From positions 1-41,420 of the forward strand of contig CAZVJA010000020.1 of the NCBI GenBank assembly GCA_964626885.1: a stretch of DNA of 41,420 nucleotides, written 5' to 3'. The translations under genes were made by a program, and so were the position numbers. Under the pieces are notes generated by a model. That model was not told where the DNA came from. It saw only the letters and a list, made by a program, of their open reading frames with translations, and did no database searches. The DNA comes from CAZVJA01 sp964626885. Lineage in GTDB: Bacteria > Planctomycetota > Planctomycetia > Planctomycetales > Planctomycetaceae. Position 1 is the first letter of the stretch. Every line of letters starts with the position of its first letter. This document shows, one piece after another, positions 1 through 9,215 of this stretch.

Positions 1-1
1 C

Positions 2-325
2 AACATGCCGATCAGCCGGTTTTTGGATGATCTCCTGAAAACCGGCCATTTCGAGATCTATATGCAGAAGCTGATCGGTGCATTCAATCCGATTGCCGCC
101 GACAAGGTGATGTGCCGCACTATGCTCTCGGTCGATTGGCGCGGCTACCTTTATGATTGCGACTTTAACCAAATGCTCGACTTGCCGGTCGTCCGTGATG
201 TACCACGTCACATCCGCGACTTTGATGAGGATCAACTGCACGCACGCCCCATCGTCACCGGCCGGCACTGCTACGGCTGCACCGCCGGTGCCGGTTCAGG
301 CTGCCAGGGATCGCTGATCGAGTGA
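2..325 (+). CDS. arsS: ArsS, arsenosugar biosynthesis radical SAM protein (3' part only)
   Basis: The gene enters from the left edge of the window, so only the last ~107 residues are visible and the radical SAM core with its CxxxCxxC cluster motif lies outside. What remains matches the C-terminal domain (DUF3641 type) of ArsS: the segments FNPIAADKVMCRTMLSVDW, LYDCDFNQMLDLP, RHIRDFD and RPIVTGRHCYGC, then a Gly/Ala/Cys-rich end. The family takes part in making arsenosugars from methylated arsenic, using S-adenosylmethionine in the cytoplasm. Several cysteines (for example CYGC) may bind an auxiliary iron-sulfur cluster, which is inference. The first in-frame ATG at position 5 is internal, not the start. 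The gene converges on the large minus-strand gene that follows, with a hairpin in between. Confidence 0.85.
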   Translation, partial: NMPISRFLDDLLKTGHFEIYMQKLIGAFNPIAADKVMCRTMLSVDWRGYLYDCDFNQMLDLPVVRDVPRHIRDFDEDQLHARPIVTGRHCYGCTAGAGSGCQGSLIE

Positions 326-369
326 TGCCGATGCACGGTACTACCGGGCCCAAGATCCGGACAAAAGAT

Positions 370-402
370 CTGCCGCATCAAACAGGTTGCTCGATGCGGC
401 AG
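370..402. terminator. Hairpin between convergent genes (possible bidirectional terminator)
   Basis: A perfect 10-bp inverted repeat, CTGCCGCATC at 370-379 and GATGCGGCAG at 393-402, encloses a 13-nt loop. It sits between the arsS stop and the stop of the convergent minus-strand gene. The position is right for a terminator, but neither side has a clear T run (TTCGGTTT follows on the plus strand), so the mechanism is uncertain. Confidence 0.5.
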
Positions 403-470
403 TTCGGTTTCAGACAATTCCGCCGGCCTCGGTTGTTCGACGATGGCCAACCTCAGCAACTGTTAACCGA

Positions 471-3400
471 TCATGGCCAAGGGGAGGCGGGGAAGACGGC
501 ACCTGTCGTCCAAGTGTAGGGGAATGCCGCTTCGGCCCCGGAGGCATTGGCGAAGGTGGCTGTGTCCCCGAAATCGCCGACAATTGTATCCCACGTATTG
601 CCGCCTGCGGTCACGTTTCCGAATTCGGTGACAAAGGTCGAGGCCCCGGTCCCTGCCTGATTGGTGGCGGTGATCGTAAACGGATCGCCGACCCCCGGAG
701 CCGCTCCGAACGCCGCCCCCACGGTAATCGCCTGGTTCAGCAGTGTGGTGGAAGAGATCTGCTGGGTTTGACCGCTGTTGGCACCACCCGTGAATTGCAC
801 GAGTGCGTTCACGAGATCTCCGTCCGCTCCGATAACGGCATTCGTGGAACTGAAGACCGTGGTAGTCGGCGCTGGAGCCGGAGCCCCGGCCACGGTGGTC
901 GGGGAGCCGGCAGCAGTGATATCGGACTCATTGGCCTGCGCGTTCCGACGCCGAGTGAGATCGCCGGCGCCGAACGGTCCGATTCCGGGAATCGTCTTGT
1001 AAGGATCGGAATTGTTATAGAACGCTCCGATGCGGGTGACGTCGATCTGCTGTCCGACGTTTCCGACGAGCCGGAAGTTCAGCCGTGCCAGCGGATCGGG
1101 CACAAAACCGGACGTTGTCCCGTTATACGGATCGGTGAACGGGTTGACGACCGGCGGATCCACCGTCGCCGTGAACGATTCCGTCACGACGTCAATGTTA
1201 AGGTTCCCCGAGAAGTGGTTGCTTTCAAGCGCGGCCTGCACCCTGCCGACAGGTCCGACATAACCAAACGGAGCAGCCGTTGCGGTACCAACCCGAATAT
1301 AAACACCGTTGCCGTCGTCGTCGGAGACTGCATTCACGCCGTTTCCACGGACTTCCGTCTGATTCAAACGGAAATCGATGGAGTTTGTCGTGAAGAGCCC
1401 CGCGGTCAGCGACCTCGAGGGGTCAGCTTCGTTCTGCACCATGACACCTTGCAGCCCGTTCGAGTCGATCAAGCTTGTGGGGGTAGTCACGGTGGGATCG
1501 TTAGTGCCAATGATATCGACGTTAATATAGCCATTCCATTGGTTATAGATGTCGTAACCGCGTGCGGCGTTGAACCGGACCTTGTTATCCGTGAGAGTGG
1601 CGGTGATAACAGCCGCGTTGCCGGTGTCCGTCGTCAAGCTCCAACCATCGTCGCCGTTGTTCTGAATAGTGTTTTGTACGGAGATGGTTCCGAGGATCGC
1701 AAAGTCGTCGACGAGCATCTCGACGCCGGATTGGCCGTTGCCTGCGATCGTGTTGTTATCGAGATCGATGTCAGCAGTGGAGAGCAGTGTGAGCGAGGCG
1801 TCGACGCCGTCGCCTCCGTTGTCGAGAATGTTGTTCTGGTCGATGTCGATCGTCGCGTTTCCGGCTCCGGCGGCGGTGTAGTTGATGCCGTCATCAAAGT
1901 TCCGTTCGATGTCGTTGCGATTGATGTCGATGTCGAAGCTCGTATCACCGTTGTTCAGGTCGACCAATTGGATGCCATGATCGCCGATAATCGTACCGTT
2001 GTCGGAGATCATGTTATACTCGATAGCTCCACGGATTTGTGCGAAGAAGTCGGTTTGTGCGAGGATGCCGTCACCCGAGTTGTCGGTGATCGTGTTTCCA
2101 TTCAGCAAGCTTCCAAGCTGTATGCTCACATCGGCATCAGCGGTCGAGTTGATTGTGACGCCGGTGGCATTGCGCTGAATGGTGTTCTTGGTGATCTGGT
2201 AGTTGATGACGAGCGGACCGGGCGTGACGATATCAATGTCACCCCCTTGCATGTCGAGGAAGAGGCCGTTCAGCGTGTTGTCGCTCAGGACGTTATCGTC
2301 GATGACGACATTGTCGAGGAAGGCGTCGCCGTTGCGGAAGAAGTGCACGCCAGATTCGCCGTTGAACTGTGCGAAGTTCGACTGAATTGTGATGGCCGGC
2401 GCCTGGCTGTTCTGATACATCTCGATCTCGACACCGTCGTCGTCATTGCCGGCTGCGTTTCCGTCCGTATCGATGCCGATGAGGTTGTTCTCGATCGTCA
2501 GCAGTGCAAGGACGGAGGTATCCTCGGTGCGGACATGAATGCCGTCCCCGTCGAACAGGGCGTTCGCGCCGTCGGTGGTGTTGGTGATCTGATTACCGTC
2601 AATAATAAACCGGCCCGTGGATGCATTCACCCCGTCATCACTCAAGCGGATACCGATGCCGGCATCGACGTTCCCGTCGATCAGGTTGTTGGAAATCAAC
2701 CGGTTCGGCAGCGTGCCGAAGTCGACGAGACCGGATCGGGCGTGGACGCTGATGCCGAAGCCGCTGTTATTGCTGATGTTGTTGTTGACAATCGAACCTC
2801 GGACCGTCCCTTGGTCGAGAGTGGCGATCTGGATACCATGCCCGCCGCCGGTACCTACGCCGTTGCCAGTAATGGTGTTCGGGGTACCCCCATCCTCGCC
2901 GATGTTGATGGTGACGGTTGACGTGGCTCCTTCGGAATATGCAAAAACGCCGCTGGCGGGATTCGCCGTCGTGTTGCTGGTTCCGCTGCCGGTGATGGTG
3001 TTACCGGTGAAATTATCGACGTTCACCGAGCTGGCGCCCAATGCTCCGGACGCGATGAAGGCGGCGTTATGCCCCGAGTTGTTCGTCAATTCGTTCCCCG
3101 TGAACGACGTCACGTTCGTCGTGCCACCGTCGGACAGGATGACGACACCCGCGTCGGCAGTGGTCACGCCGCCGGCACCTTGCGTATCGACGCCCGTATT
3201 CAGGCTCGCCTGGTTGTTGTCGAATTCGATGTTATGAGTGCCGTTGCTGGATGCGAGCAGGAACCCGGTTCCGTTGCCCGTGGCCTCGTTGTCGGTGACG
3301 GTCGAATTGATCGTCGATGCGCCCCCCGCGTTAACGTTGTATCCCGCGTTGTCGTTGCCGGACGACTGATTTCCGTCAACGAGCAGATCCAATGTTCCGA

Positions 3401-4946
3401 GCGTATTGGCAATCTGCAATCCGTCGTTGGATAAGCCCGGCGTGCCGGTCATGACGTTCTCTGCGAAGAACCCATCCCCGGTTGCATTGACCAACGCGAC
3501 GGCATTGACGTAATCCGAGAATTCGTTGCGGTTCAGGTTGAAATCGATAATTGGGGCGAGATTTCCGATGCCATTGCCGCTGGCAGTGTCGGCCGCATTG
3601 CGTGCAAAGATATTGATGCCGGAAATCTCGTTGTTGTCAGCCAGGTTGAAGACGCTCGTCCCCGGTGCGATGACTCCGTTGGAAACGATCGGCAATGATC
3701 CGGAGACTTGACCCGGAAATGCAAACACCCCTTGGATAGCAGTGACGGTATGCGGAACCGTCGCTCCGAGTACTCGCTGATTGTCGAACAGATTGAACGG
3801 GCCACTCATGACTAGGTTGGTGCCGGAATTATCCGTTCGCGGCAGAATACGGAAGATGTCTATCGACGCCGCGTTTGCAGCACGAGCCGATTCCATCAGG
3901 CGGTAAGGATTCTCAAAGGTACCATTGCCGATTCCCGCTGAGTTCGGATCGACGTGAACCACGAAGATCGGCTCGCCATCGAGCGGGTTGAGCAGCGGTT
4001 CGCCGTTGACGTCCCGCTCCGTCCGGACTGAGATACGGTCGTTACGCACCACCGGCATATTCAGCCGTTCGCGGACCGGTCGCGGCTTGAACCAACGACG
4101 GGCCCGTCCGTCGGGGAACTGCCAGGCAACATTGACATTGGTGTTCGAGCCAAACACCTGGTCATTCGTGAAGTTCACGCCGACAGAGATGTCGTCGGTC
4201 ACAGCGACATCGAGGCGGGTTTTCCAGCCCACGGCATCAATGTCGTCATTGGAATGGAGATAGTAAGCGCCGGTGTGCCCATAGATGCCGTATTTCCCGA
4301 GAAAGGGGAGCGGACCGCCGACCTCAAAGTCAGCCCCGTCATAGGGAAACTCGGTGATGATTTGCCGCAAGGCGATGATGTAATTGTCGCGGAAGAATGG
4401 ATCGCCAATGAAGTGATTGGAAACCTCTTTCGGGTCAGAGTTGAGCAGGAAATATCCGTTTGCGCGGAAGTCGAGGTATTTCCCCAGCGACTCGAAGCTC
4501 ACTCCAGCCCGGTGGTAATCGTCGCGGTAGCCCCCATCAAAGTCGTACCAGCCAGAAACCCCGAAGATCCGATCCCAGTTGCGGACGTAGTTTCGATATC
4601 CCCAACCGACGTTCACGACCCCTTGCGAATTCTGCGTTCCGGCACCCTTCACAACGCCATACATCAGGCTGGTTCCGGGATTGATGTGCCACGGCATGAA
4701 GATGCTGCCCTGGTAGTAGTCGTCCCAGCCGAGTCCGTCACCGAATACCCCTTGAAGGTTGTACGTCGGCCCGAAGGGAGGCGCAACTGCGTAACCGGAG
4801 GTTTCGGTCATGACAGCGTGGCCCGAACCGCTCGCATCTACGGAGGAGAGGCTTGTCACGCCTGGCTCTTCGGCCATTGCCATCGGAACCCAGGTTGTCG
4901 AGCAGACAATCAGGCTGAGGATGACTGGTCGCAGTATCGCTTTCAT
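471..4946 (-). CDS. Inverse-autotransporter-like outer-membrane protein with long beta-helix passenger
   Basis: A 1491-residue exported protein. The start at 4946 is preferred over the in-frame upstream start at 4991 because it gives a good signal peptide (MKAILRPVILSLIVCSTTW, cleavage near AMA-EE) and has GGGAA about 7 nt upstream. Residues ~45-290 resemble the beta-barrel of inverse autotransporters (intimin/invasin type): glycine- and aromatic-rich strands such as GVVNVGWGYRNYV, FGVSGWYDFDGGYRDDYHR and YLDFRANGYFLL. After a linker, the segment VHVDPNSAGIGNGTFENPYR (~330) opens a right-handed beta-helix of ~950 residues full of N-x-(I/L) turn repeats (for example NNLIDGN, DNNTIAGNG, ENNLIGID). 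Near ~1380-1440 is a small GGANSGQ...GDPFTI module. Barrel first and passenger second is the order of type Ve secretion, so the helix is probably displayed on the surface. Ligand unknown; adhesion is a guess. Exported beta-helix is firm, the barrel assignment less so. Confidence 0.75.
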   Translation of the reverse strand: MKAILRPVILSLIVCSTTWVPMAMAEEPGVTSLSSVDASGSGHAVMTETSGYAVAPPFGPTYNLQGVFGDGLGWDDYYQGSIFMPWHINPGTSLMYGVVKGAGTQNSQGVVNVGWGYRNYVRNWDRIFGVSGWYDFDGGYRDDYHRAGVSFESLGKYLDFRANGYFLLNSDPKEVSNHFIGDPFFRDNYIIALRQIITEFPYDGADFEVGGPLPFLGKYGIYGHTGAYYLHSNDDIDAVGWKTRLDVAVTDDISVGVNFTNDQVFGSNTNVNVAWQFPDGRARRWFKPRPVRERLNMPVVRNDRISVRTERDVNGEPLLNPLDGEPIFVVHVDPNSAGIGNGTFENPYRLMESARAANAASIDIFRILPRTDNSGTNLVMSGPFNLFDNQRVLGATVPHTVTAIQGVFAFPGQVSGSLPIVSNGVIAPGTSVFNLADNNEISGINIFARNAADTASGNGIGNLAPIIDFNLNRNEFSDYVNAVALVNATGDGFFAENVMTGTPGLSNDGLQIANTLGTLDLLVDGNQSSGNDNAGYNVNAGGASTINSTVTDNEATGNGTGFLLASSNGTHNIEFDNNQASLNTGVDTQGAGGVTTADAGVVILSDGGTTNVTSFTGNELTNNSGHNAAFIASGALGASSVNVDNFTGNTITGSGTSNTTANPASGVFAYSEGATSTVTINIGEDGGTPNTITGNGVGTGGGHGIQIATLDQGTVRGSIVNNNISNNSGFGISVHARSGLVDFGTLPNRLISNNLIDGNVDAGIGIRLSDDGVNASTGRFIIDGNQITNTTDGANALFDGDGIHVRTEDTSVLALLTIENNLIGIDTDGNAAGNDDDGVEIEMYQNSQAPAITIQSNFAQFNGESGVHFFRNGDAFLDNVVIDDNVLSDNTLNGLFLDMQGGDIDIVTPGPLVINYQITKNTIQRNATGVTINSTADADVSIQLGSLLNGNTITDNSGDGILAQTDFFAQIRGAIEYNMISDNGTIIGDHGIQLVDLNNGDTSFDIDINRNDIERNFDDGINYTAAGAGNATIDIDQNNILDNGGDGVDASLTLLSTADIDLDNNTIAGNGQSGVEMLVDDFAILGTISVQNTIQNNGDDGWSLTTDTGNAAVITATLTDNKVRFNAARGYDIYNQWNGYINVDIIGTNDPTVTTPTSLIDSNGLQGVMVQNEADPSRSLTAGLFTTNSIDFRLNQTEVRGNGVNAVSDDDGNGVYIRVGTATAAPFGYVGPVGRVQAALESNHFSGNLNIDVVTESFTATVDPPVVNPFTDPYNGTTSGFVPDPLARLNFRLVGNVGQQIDVTRIGAFYNNSDPYKTIPGIGPFGAGDLTRRRNAQANESDITAAGSPTTVAGAPAPAPTTTVFSSTNAVIGADGDLVNALVQFTGGANSGQTQQISSTTLLNQAITVGAAFGAAPGVGDPFTITATNQAGTGASTFVTEFGNVTAGGNTWDTIVGDFGDTATFANASGAEAAFPYTWTTGAVFPASPWP

Positions 4947-5627
4947 CGATTTTCCCGATCGTGCGTCCGTGTGAAAATATACCGGTTGCACCGGTGGTAG
5001 CAGTTATTCTGAAAGTTTCGGAAATTCCGGCTGCTGAAGTTGAGGCGATTTGTCCGTGCTCCGGTAAGTTCATATGAAAAAGGGAGAGCGAGACTGATGC
5101 CGATCCTACAGAAGATGCCATAAGTGATTATGAGAGAAGCGAATAGAGTAGAAACGTCGAGACAGGTTTCTGGCAGTTTTTGGACAGGCACGATTGACGT
5201 AAGTGTGATTTCTGAATTGCAGAGATTGGTTTGTCGAGGTCATAACGACCAAATGTACTTTAAGGCGAGAATCGCGATTTAACTTATTGTCATTATTAGA
5301 TTTGCAGATACTGTATCGCAAACATCCAGTTCTACCCCAGCTTCCAGAGTGAATCTGGTGGACGGCGCCTGCGAACTCTCCGCAATATTCCGGAACAACC
5401 TATCCGCATACGCCGCCCTAAGATTTGCAATCTTCCCTGTCTTCCAGAAGTCGCGGTTACCCGCTCAGGTACGTCTGCGGTTAGTCCCACCGGAAACCAA
5501 TCGAACAGAACGGAACGGGTTAGTTGTCACAGGCGGAAGCCCCCGTTAGGCTGACGAAATTCTTATCGCGAAAAAGGAGCAAATTTCGCCGGTTCCCTCA
5601 ACAGTTTCCTATCCGGATAAATGCCGA
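4947..5627. other. 681-bp divergent intergenic region
   Basis: This lies between the minus-strand autotransporter-like gene and mqnD and should hold promoters for both. Visible items are a short dyad ACCGG-ttgca-CCGGT at 4981-4995, close upstream of the autotransporter start, and a good Shine-Dalgarno-like AAGGAG at 5574-5579 that is not followed by an ATG, GTG or TTG at normal spacing. The mqnD frame stays open back to that AAGGAG, with an ATT codon just after it, so an unusual upstream start cannot be excluded. No convincing ORF or RNA gene seen. Confidence 0.5.
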
Positions 5628-6488
5628 ATGAATCCATCTGCCATGACACAGACGAAGACCTTGATCCAGGTGGGGCATAGCCCTGATCCCGACGATGCGT
5701 TCATGTTTCATGCGCTGGCGAATGATAAGATCGAGACCGGTCCATACCTCTTTCAGCACACGCTGCAGGACATCGAAACACTCAATCGCCGCGCTCTCAA
5801 TGGGGACTTGGAGCTCACGGCCGTCAGCCTGCATGGTTATGCCTACCTCACAGAGACGTACGCCCTTTGTGCCTGCGGGGCGAGCATGGGAGAGAATTAT
5901 GGTCCCATGGTCGTATCACGAGGGGGTGGCGATATTGCAAGCCTGCGCGGCAAACGGATCGCCGTTCCCGGAACACTGACGACCGCCTTCCTCACCCTCA
6001 AGCTGCTGTTGGGGGAGGACTTCACTTATGAGGTTCACCCTTTCGACGAGATCTTAAACATCGTCGCTGCCGGAAGGGTTGATGCCGGGTTGATTATTCA
6101 CGAAGGGCAGCTCACTTTCGGTGACCAGGGGTTGCAGCTCATCGTCGATCTGGGCCGCTGGTGGCACGACGAAACCGGCTTGCCGCTTCCTCTTGGCGCC
6201 AATGCCATTCGACGCGATCTCGGCCGAACGGCAATGGAAGAGGTAACAGCGCTGTTGAAGCAGAGCATTGAATATGGGCTTGAGCATCGTCAGGAGGCTC
6301 TCGAGCACGCTCTGCAGTATGGCCGGGATCTAGACCACAAGAAAGCGGACCAGTTTGTCGGGATGTATGTCAACGACTGGACACTCGACTTCGGAGAGCG
6401 CGGCAGAGAAGCCGTCCGCACATTGCTCGACCGTGCTTATCAGGCCCGCGTGATTCCCAAACCGGTCAACCTGGAATTCATCGGTTGA
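5628..6488 (+). CDS. mqnD: MqnD-type 1,4-dihydroxy-6-naphthoate synthase
   Basis: 286 residues of the MqnA/MqnD family, which has a periplasmic-binding-protein fold but works in the cytoplasm. MqnD converts cyclic dehypoxanthinyl futalosine to 1,4-dihydroxy-6-naphthoate in the futalosine route to menaquinone. Seen here: the N-terminal GHSPDPDDAFMFHAL (residues 16-30; many MqnDs have SPCPND at this place), the SLRGKRIAVPG hinge segment (~105-115), and GLIIHEGQLTF with His158 in the conserved IHEG, the likely catalytic histidine by family knowledge. Length fits. The start is ambiguous between 5628 and the ATG at 5643; 5628 has a weak GGAT upstream, 5643 has nothing. A prenyltransferase of the same pathway (mqnP) lies at 34.6-35.5 kb. 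An MqnA-like or generic substrate-binding role is the alternative. Confidence 0.8.
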   Translation: MNPSAMTQTKTLIQVGHSPDPDDAFMFHALANDKIETGPYLFQHTLQDIETLNRRALNGDLELTAVSLHGYAYLTETYALCACGASMGENYGPMVVSRGGGDIASLRGKRIAVPGTLTTAFLTLKLLLGEDFTYEVHPFDEILNIVAAGRVDAGLIIHEGQLTFGDQGLQLIVDLGRWWHDETGLPLPLGANAIRRDLGRTAMEEVTALLKQSIEYGLEHRQEALEHALQYGRDLDHKKADQFVGMYVNDWTLDFGERGREAVRTLLDRAYQARVIPKPVNLEFIG

Positions 6489-6495
6489 AGTGGCT

Positions 6496-6756
6496 TCATC
6501 GGCGAATGCTTCCGCCGCGAAGCATGTACTGGGCGAACGAAATAAGCCCCGCGAACCGGAACCGCGCGTCGACGTAGTGTTCAATAACATAAAAGGCGAA
6601 GTAGTACGCGCGACAGAACGCCCAGACCGTCAAGTTTAGCAGAACCGCGACCCGCCAACTCGGCGCTTCCAGCAGCACCAAGACTGCCGCGATCAGGCCA
6701 AGGAGCAGAAACAATGCACCTTTGGTCCAGATCAATTTTGGGTTTTGCAGGTCCAT
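6496..6756 (-). CDS. Small membrane protein of unknown function
   Basis: 86 residues, starting at 6756 because the ATG there (MDLQNPKLIW) is preceded by a very good GGGGAG at 7-nt spacing; the longer frame to 6843 has no such site. Two hydrophobic stretches, about residues 12-30 (ALFLLLGLIAAVLVLLEAP) and 33-52, predict two transmembrane helices, followed by a basic tail. It converges on mqnD with only 7 bp between the stop codons. No family recognised and no function proposed. Confidence 0.6.
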   Translation of the reverse strand: MDLQNPKLIWTKGALFLLLGLIAAVLVLLEAPSWRVAVLLNLTVWAFCRAYYFAFYVIEHYVDARFRFAGLISFAQYMLRGGSIRR

Positions 6757-6965
6757 CGGTTTTCTCCCCAAGCAACGCCCCGTTTTCATCGTACGCGCGA
6801 GACTGTCTGCTGGCAATCTGATTGCTGAGACGTTGCCGCTCATGTCGCCGTGGGCAGGCCTCCCTACTGCGGGCTGTCAGCGGCTGATAAACTGAAAGTT
6901 CCGGCGAATTCGTCGTCTCAGCGCTCGCCGGGCTACTCAACCGCCCAGTCGTTATCGAGCTGTTC

Positions 6966-9212
6966 ATGCCGTCGACACAGCACGAGTCCGCATCTCCCTC
7001 CGATCGATTGCCTTTGGGAGCGATCTGTGTTCTCGTCGGGTGCTGTCTGGGGGCGCTGGCTGTCCAGACCGTGTTGCAAACTTCAACAACGGCGACAGCA
7101 TTCATGAGTGGTGCCGCTTGGCGATCGTTGATTACTTTACTCCGCGGAGATTTTTTCACTCTGCCGAATGGAGATGTGACAGCGGAAATCTCAATGTCGC
7201 GAATAGTTGTTCCTCTGGCGATAGTCGCGGCCATCAGCTGGTCTTCCGGAGCATGGTGGATCGCGCATTACTCTGGACAAGATTTTAGGCAAACTCTTGG
7301 GAAGTGGGGCTTGTTTGGCTGGCTTTGGTGGATGTTTGGAGGAGCGTGGGAACTGGCGCGACTGACCACATTCGCGCTCGGTCTGACTTCTCTGGAAACT
7401 CTGTTGCTCGCTACAGCCGATCTTTGGTTCGCACTCGCGCTCGGAGGCTGGCTGGCAACATTTTTCGCGCTCGCTATCCGAAGCCCCATCACCAGCAGCT
7501 CTTCTCCCACGAGGAAAGGAGAGAATAAGAAACCGACTCGAGATGCGGCCGCACAAAGTGACAAGTCCACAGCTCTACCAGGACTGTTCGATCACGTTTC
7601 CGACCTCAGCGAGAATTATCGCGTTCCATCTGTCGTGTGGCTGTTCGTCGCCCTGTACATCGCGATCTTCACGGCGATGAACTGGCAGCTTTATCGCGGA
7701 CTACTGCTGCCGCACGGTGACTCCGCGATGTATGAGGAACACCTCTGGAATCTGACGCATGGCAAAGGCTTCCGCAGCTATCTCGACCAAGGGTTGTTCC
7801 TTGGTGAACACATCCAGGTCGTCCACCTGCTGTTGCTGCCGCTGTATTTGCTTTGGCCATCGCAGTTGCTATTGGAACTCTGTCAATCGACGATTCTGGC
7901 TGTGGGTGCGATCCCTGTGTTCTGGCTGGCACGACGGCACACGGGAACGCGACTCGCGGGGATCTGCCTGGCAGCCGCGTATCTGTTGTATTTTCCGTTG
8001 CAGTATCTCGATATCGCCATCGACTTGAAGACCTTCCGGCCGAATGCGCTCGGCGTGCCAATGGTCCTCTTCGCGCTTGATCAGCTTGAACGCCGCAATT
8101 ACCGCGCAATGGGGTTCTGGATGTTGTTAACACTCTCCTGCCAGGAAGACTGGGCGATTCTGCTCGCCTGTCTCGGAGTGTGGATTGCGTTGCGGCATGC
8201 ACCGAGTAACGGGTCCTCGAATCCACAATCCGCAATCCCTAATCCGCAATCCGATGGGGACACTCGGCGTTCGCGATCCGCCTCCTGGCTGCTCGGCGGC
8301 GGCATCGCTTTATTTCATGCCGTCTACCTCATCGTCGCGACGCGCATAGTCATCCTGTGGTTTCGTGACGGGAAGGAGATTCACTACGCGGGGTACTTCA
8401 GCAAGTGGGGACATGGTTTGACAGAGATTGTGTGGAATATGCTGACCCATCCCCTCATGTTGTATCAGGAACTGGTAACGACCGAGACCGAAGTCTACTT
8501 GCTTGTCTTGTTGCTGCCGTTGGCGTTTTTGCCACTATTATCGCCCGGGCGGTTGGCCGTCGGTCTTCCGGTTTTTGTGACATTGTGTTTGAACGAGTTG
8601 GCAGGATCGCGATTTCCGTGGCACCATTTTCACGCTCCGGTAGTGCCCATTGTCTTCTGGTCCGCAGCGGCTGGGTTGGGAAATCTTTCACGAGTCTGGC
8701 GGCGAGTCTCGCAGTGGTTGCACCCCGGTGGAGATGAGACCGGACTCAACTTTGCGTCAACGCCAAGTTTTCGTCTGGCCTGCCATGCTGCCTGGACTTG
8801 CTCACTGGCGACGGGATTGTTTCTCGGACGTTCGCCACTTGGGGTAAAGTTCTGGGACTCCGGCTCGGAGTCCTATTGGCGGACGTTGTATGTTCCCGGA
8901 AAAAGAGCGGAGCTGTTTGCGCGAGTGCTGGAGAAGATCCCCCGGTCGGCGCGGGTGGCGTCCACCGACTTTGTGCATCCCCGCTTCACGCATTACGAAC
9001 GCTCTTACGATTACAGCGATTATCCGCGCGCTGTCAGCAATTACGAAGCGAAGGTTCCGGACGACACCGATTACATTGTGATCGACACGCAACATTCTTA
9101 CAGCACGATTAAGAAACCGGAGCAGTTACGTGAGTGGCCGGAGCAATCCGATAAGTGGGAGTTGCTTCCGGATGATACCGAAGGGTATTTCATCGTCCTT
9201 AAACGAAAGTGA
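6966..9212 (+). CDS. DUF2079 polytopic membrane protein, GT-C-like
   Basis: 748 residues with many hydrophobic helices. The central part carries DUF2079 features: HGDSAMYEEHLWNLTHGKGF (~250-270), GEHIQVVHLLLLPLYLLWP (~278-296) and DLKTFRPNALGVPM (~352-366). DUF2079 proteins resemble GT-C glycosyltransferases, in which an acidic residue near the first external loop (here around Asp251) would be the catalytic base; activity is not proven for the family. The N-terminal ~220 residues hold extra helices (a Yip1-like look, low certainty). First gene of a three-gene operon: the stop lies 3 nt before the GTG start of the SGNH gene. The ribosome binding site is weak, so the start is uncertain. A five-unit heptamer repeat is inserted in frame at 8220-8253. 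Confidence 0.8.
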   Translation: MPSTQHESASPSDRLPLGAICVLVGCCLGALAVQTVLQTSTTATAFMSGAAWRSLITLLRGDFFTLPNGDVTAEISMSRIVVPLAIVAAISWSSGAWWIAHYSGQDFRQTLGKWGLFGWLWWMFGGAWELARLTTFALGLTSLETLLLATADLWFALALGGWLATFFALAIRSPITSSSSPTRKGENKKPTRDAAAQSDKSTALPGLFDHVSDLSENYRVPSVVWLFVALYIAIFTAMNWQLYRGLLLPHGDSAMYEEHLWNLTHGKGFRSYLDQGLFLGEHIQVVHLLLLPLYLLWPSQLLLELCQSTILAVGAIPVFWLARRHTGTRLAGICLAAAYLLYFPLQYLDIAIDLKTFRPNALGVPMVLFALDQLERRNYRAMGFWMLLTLSCQEDWAILLACLGVWIALRHAPSNGSSNPQSAIPNPQSDGDTRRSRSASWLLGGGIALFHAVYLIVATRIVILWFRDGKEIHYAGYFSKWGHGLTEIVWNMLTHPLMLYQELVTTETEVYLLVLLLPLAFLPLLSPGRLAVGLPVFVTLCLNELAGSRFPWHHFHAPVVPIVFWSAAAGLGNLSRVWRRVSQWLHPGGDETGLNFASTPSFRLACHAAWTCSLATGLFLGRSPLGVKFWDSGSESYWRTLYVPGKRAELFARVLEKIPRSARVASTDFVHPRFTHYERSYDYSDYPRAVSNYEAKVPDDTDYIVIDTQHSYSTIKKPEQLREWPEQSDKWELLPDDTEGYFIVLKRK
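8220..8253 (+). repeat. Five-unit AATCCNN heptamer repeat inside a coding region
   Basis: The run reads AATCCAC, AATCCGC, AATCCCT, AATCCGC, AATCCG in direct tandem. It is translated in frame as SNPQSAIPNPQSDG within a probable loop of the DUF2079 protein. The unit differs from surrounding codon use and looks like a short-sequence repeat expanded inside the gene without breaking the frame. Confidence 0.8.
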
Positions 9213-9215
9213 CCC

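Noticed and set aside
323..330. arsS TGA as a possible selenocysteine codon
   Set aside because: The frame already ends with the family's normal C-terminus, and no SECIS-like stem-loop follows immediately.
387..2921. 844-codon plus-strand open frame
   Set aside because: It lies antisense to the beta-helix gene, its product has no domain character, and repetitive GC-biased codons explain the long stop-free frame.
5349..5549. 66-codon plus-strand frame before mqnD
   Set aside because: No ribosome binding site and no protein character.
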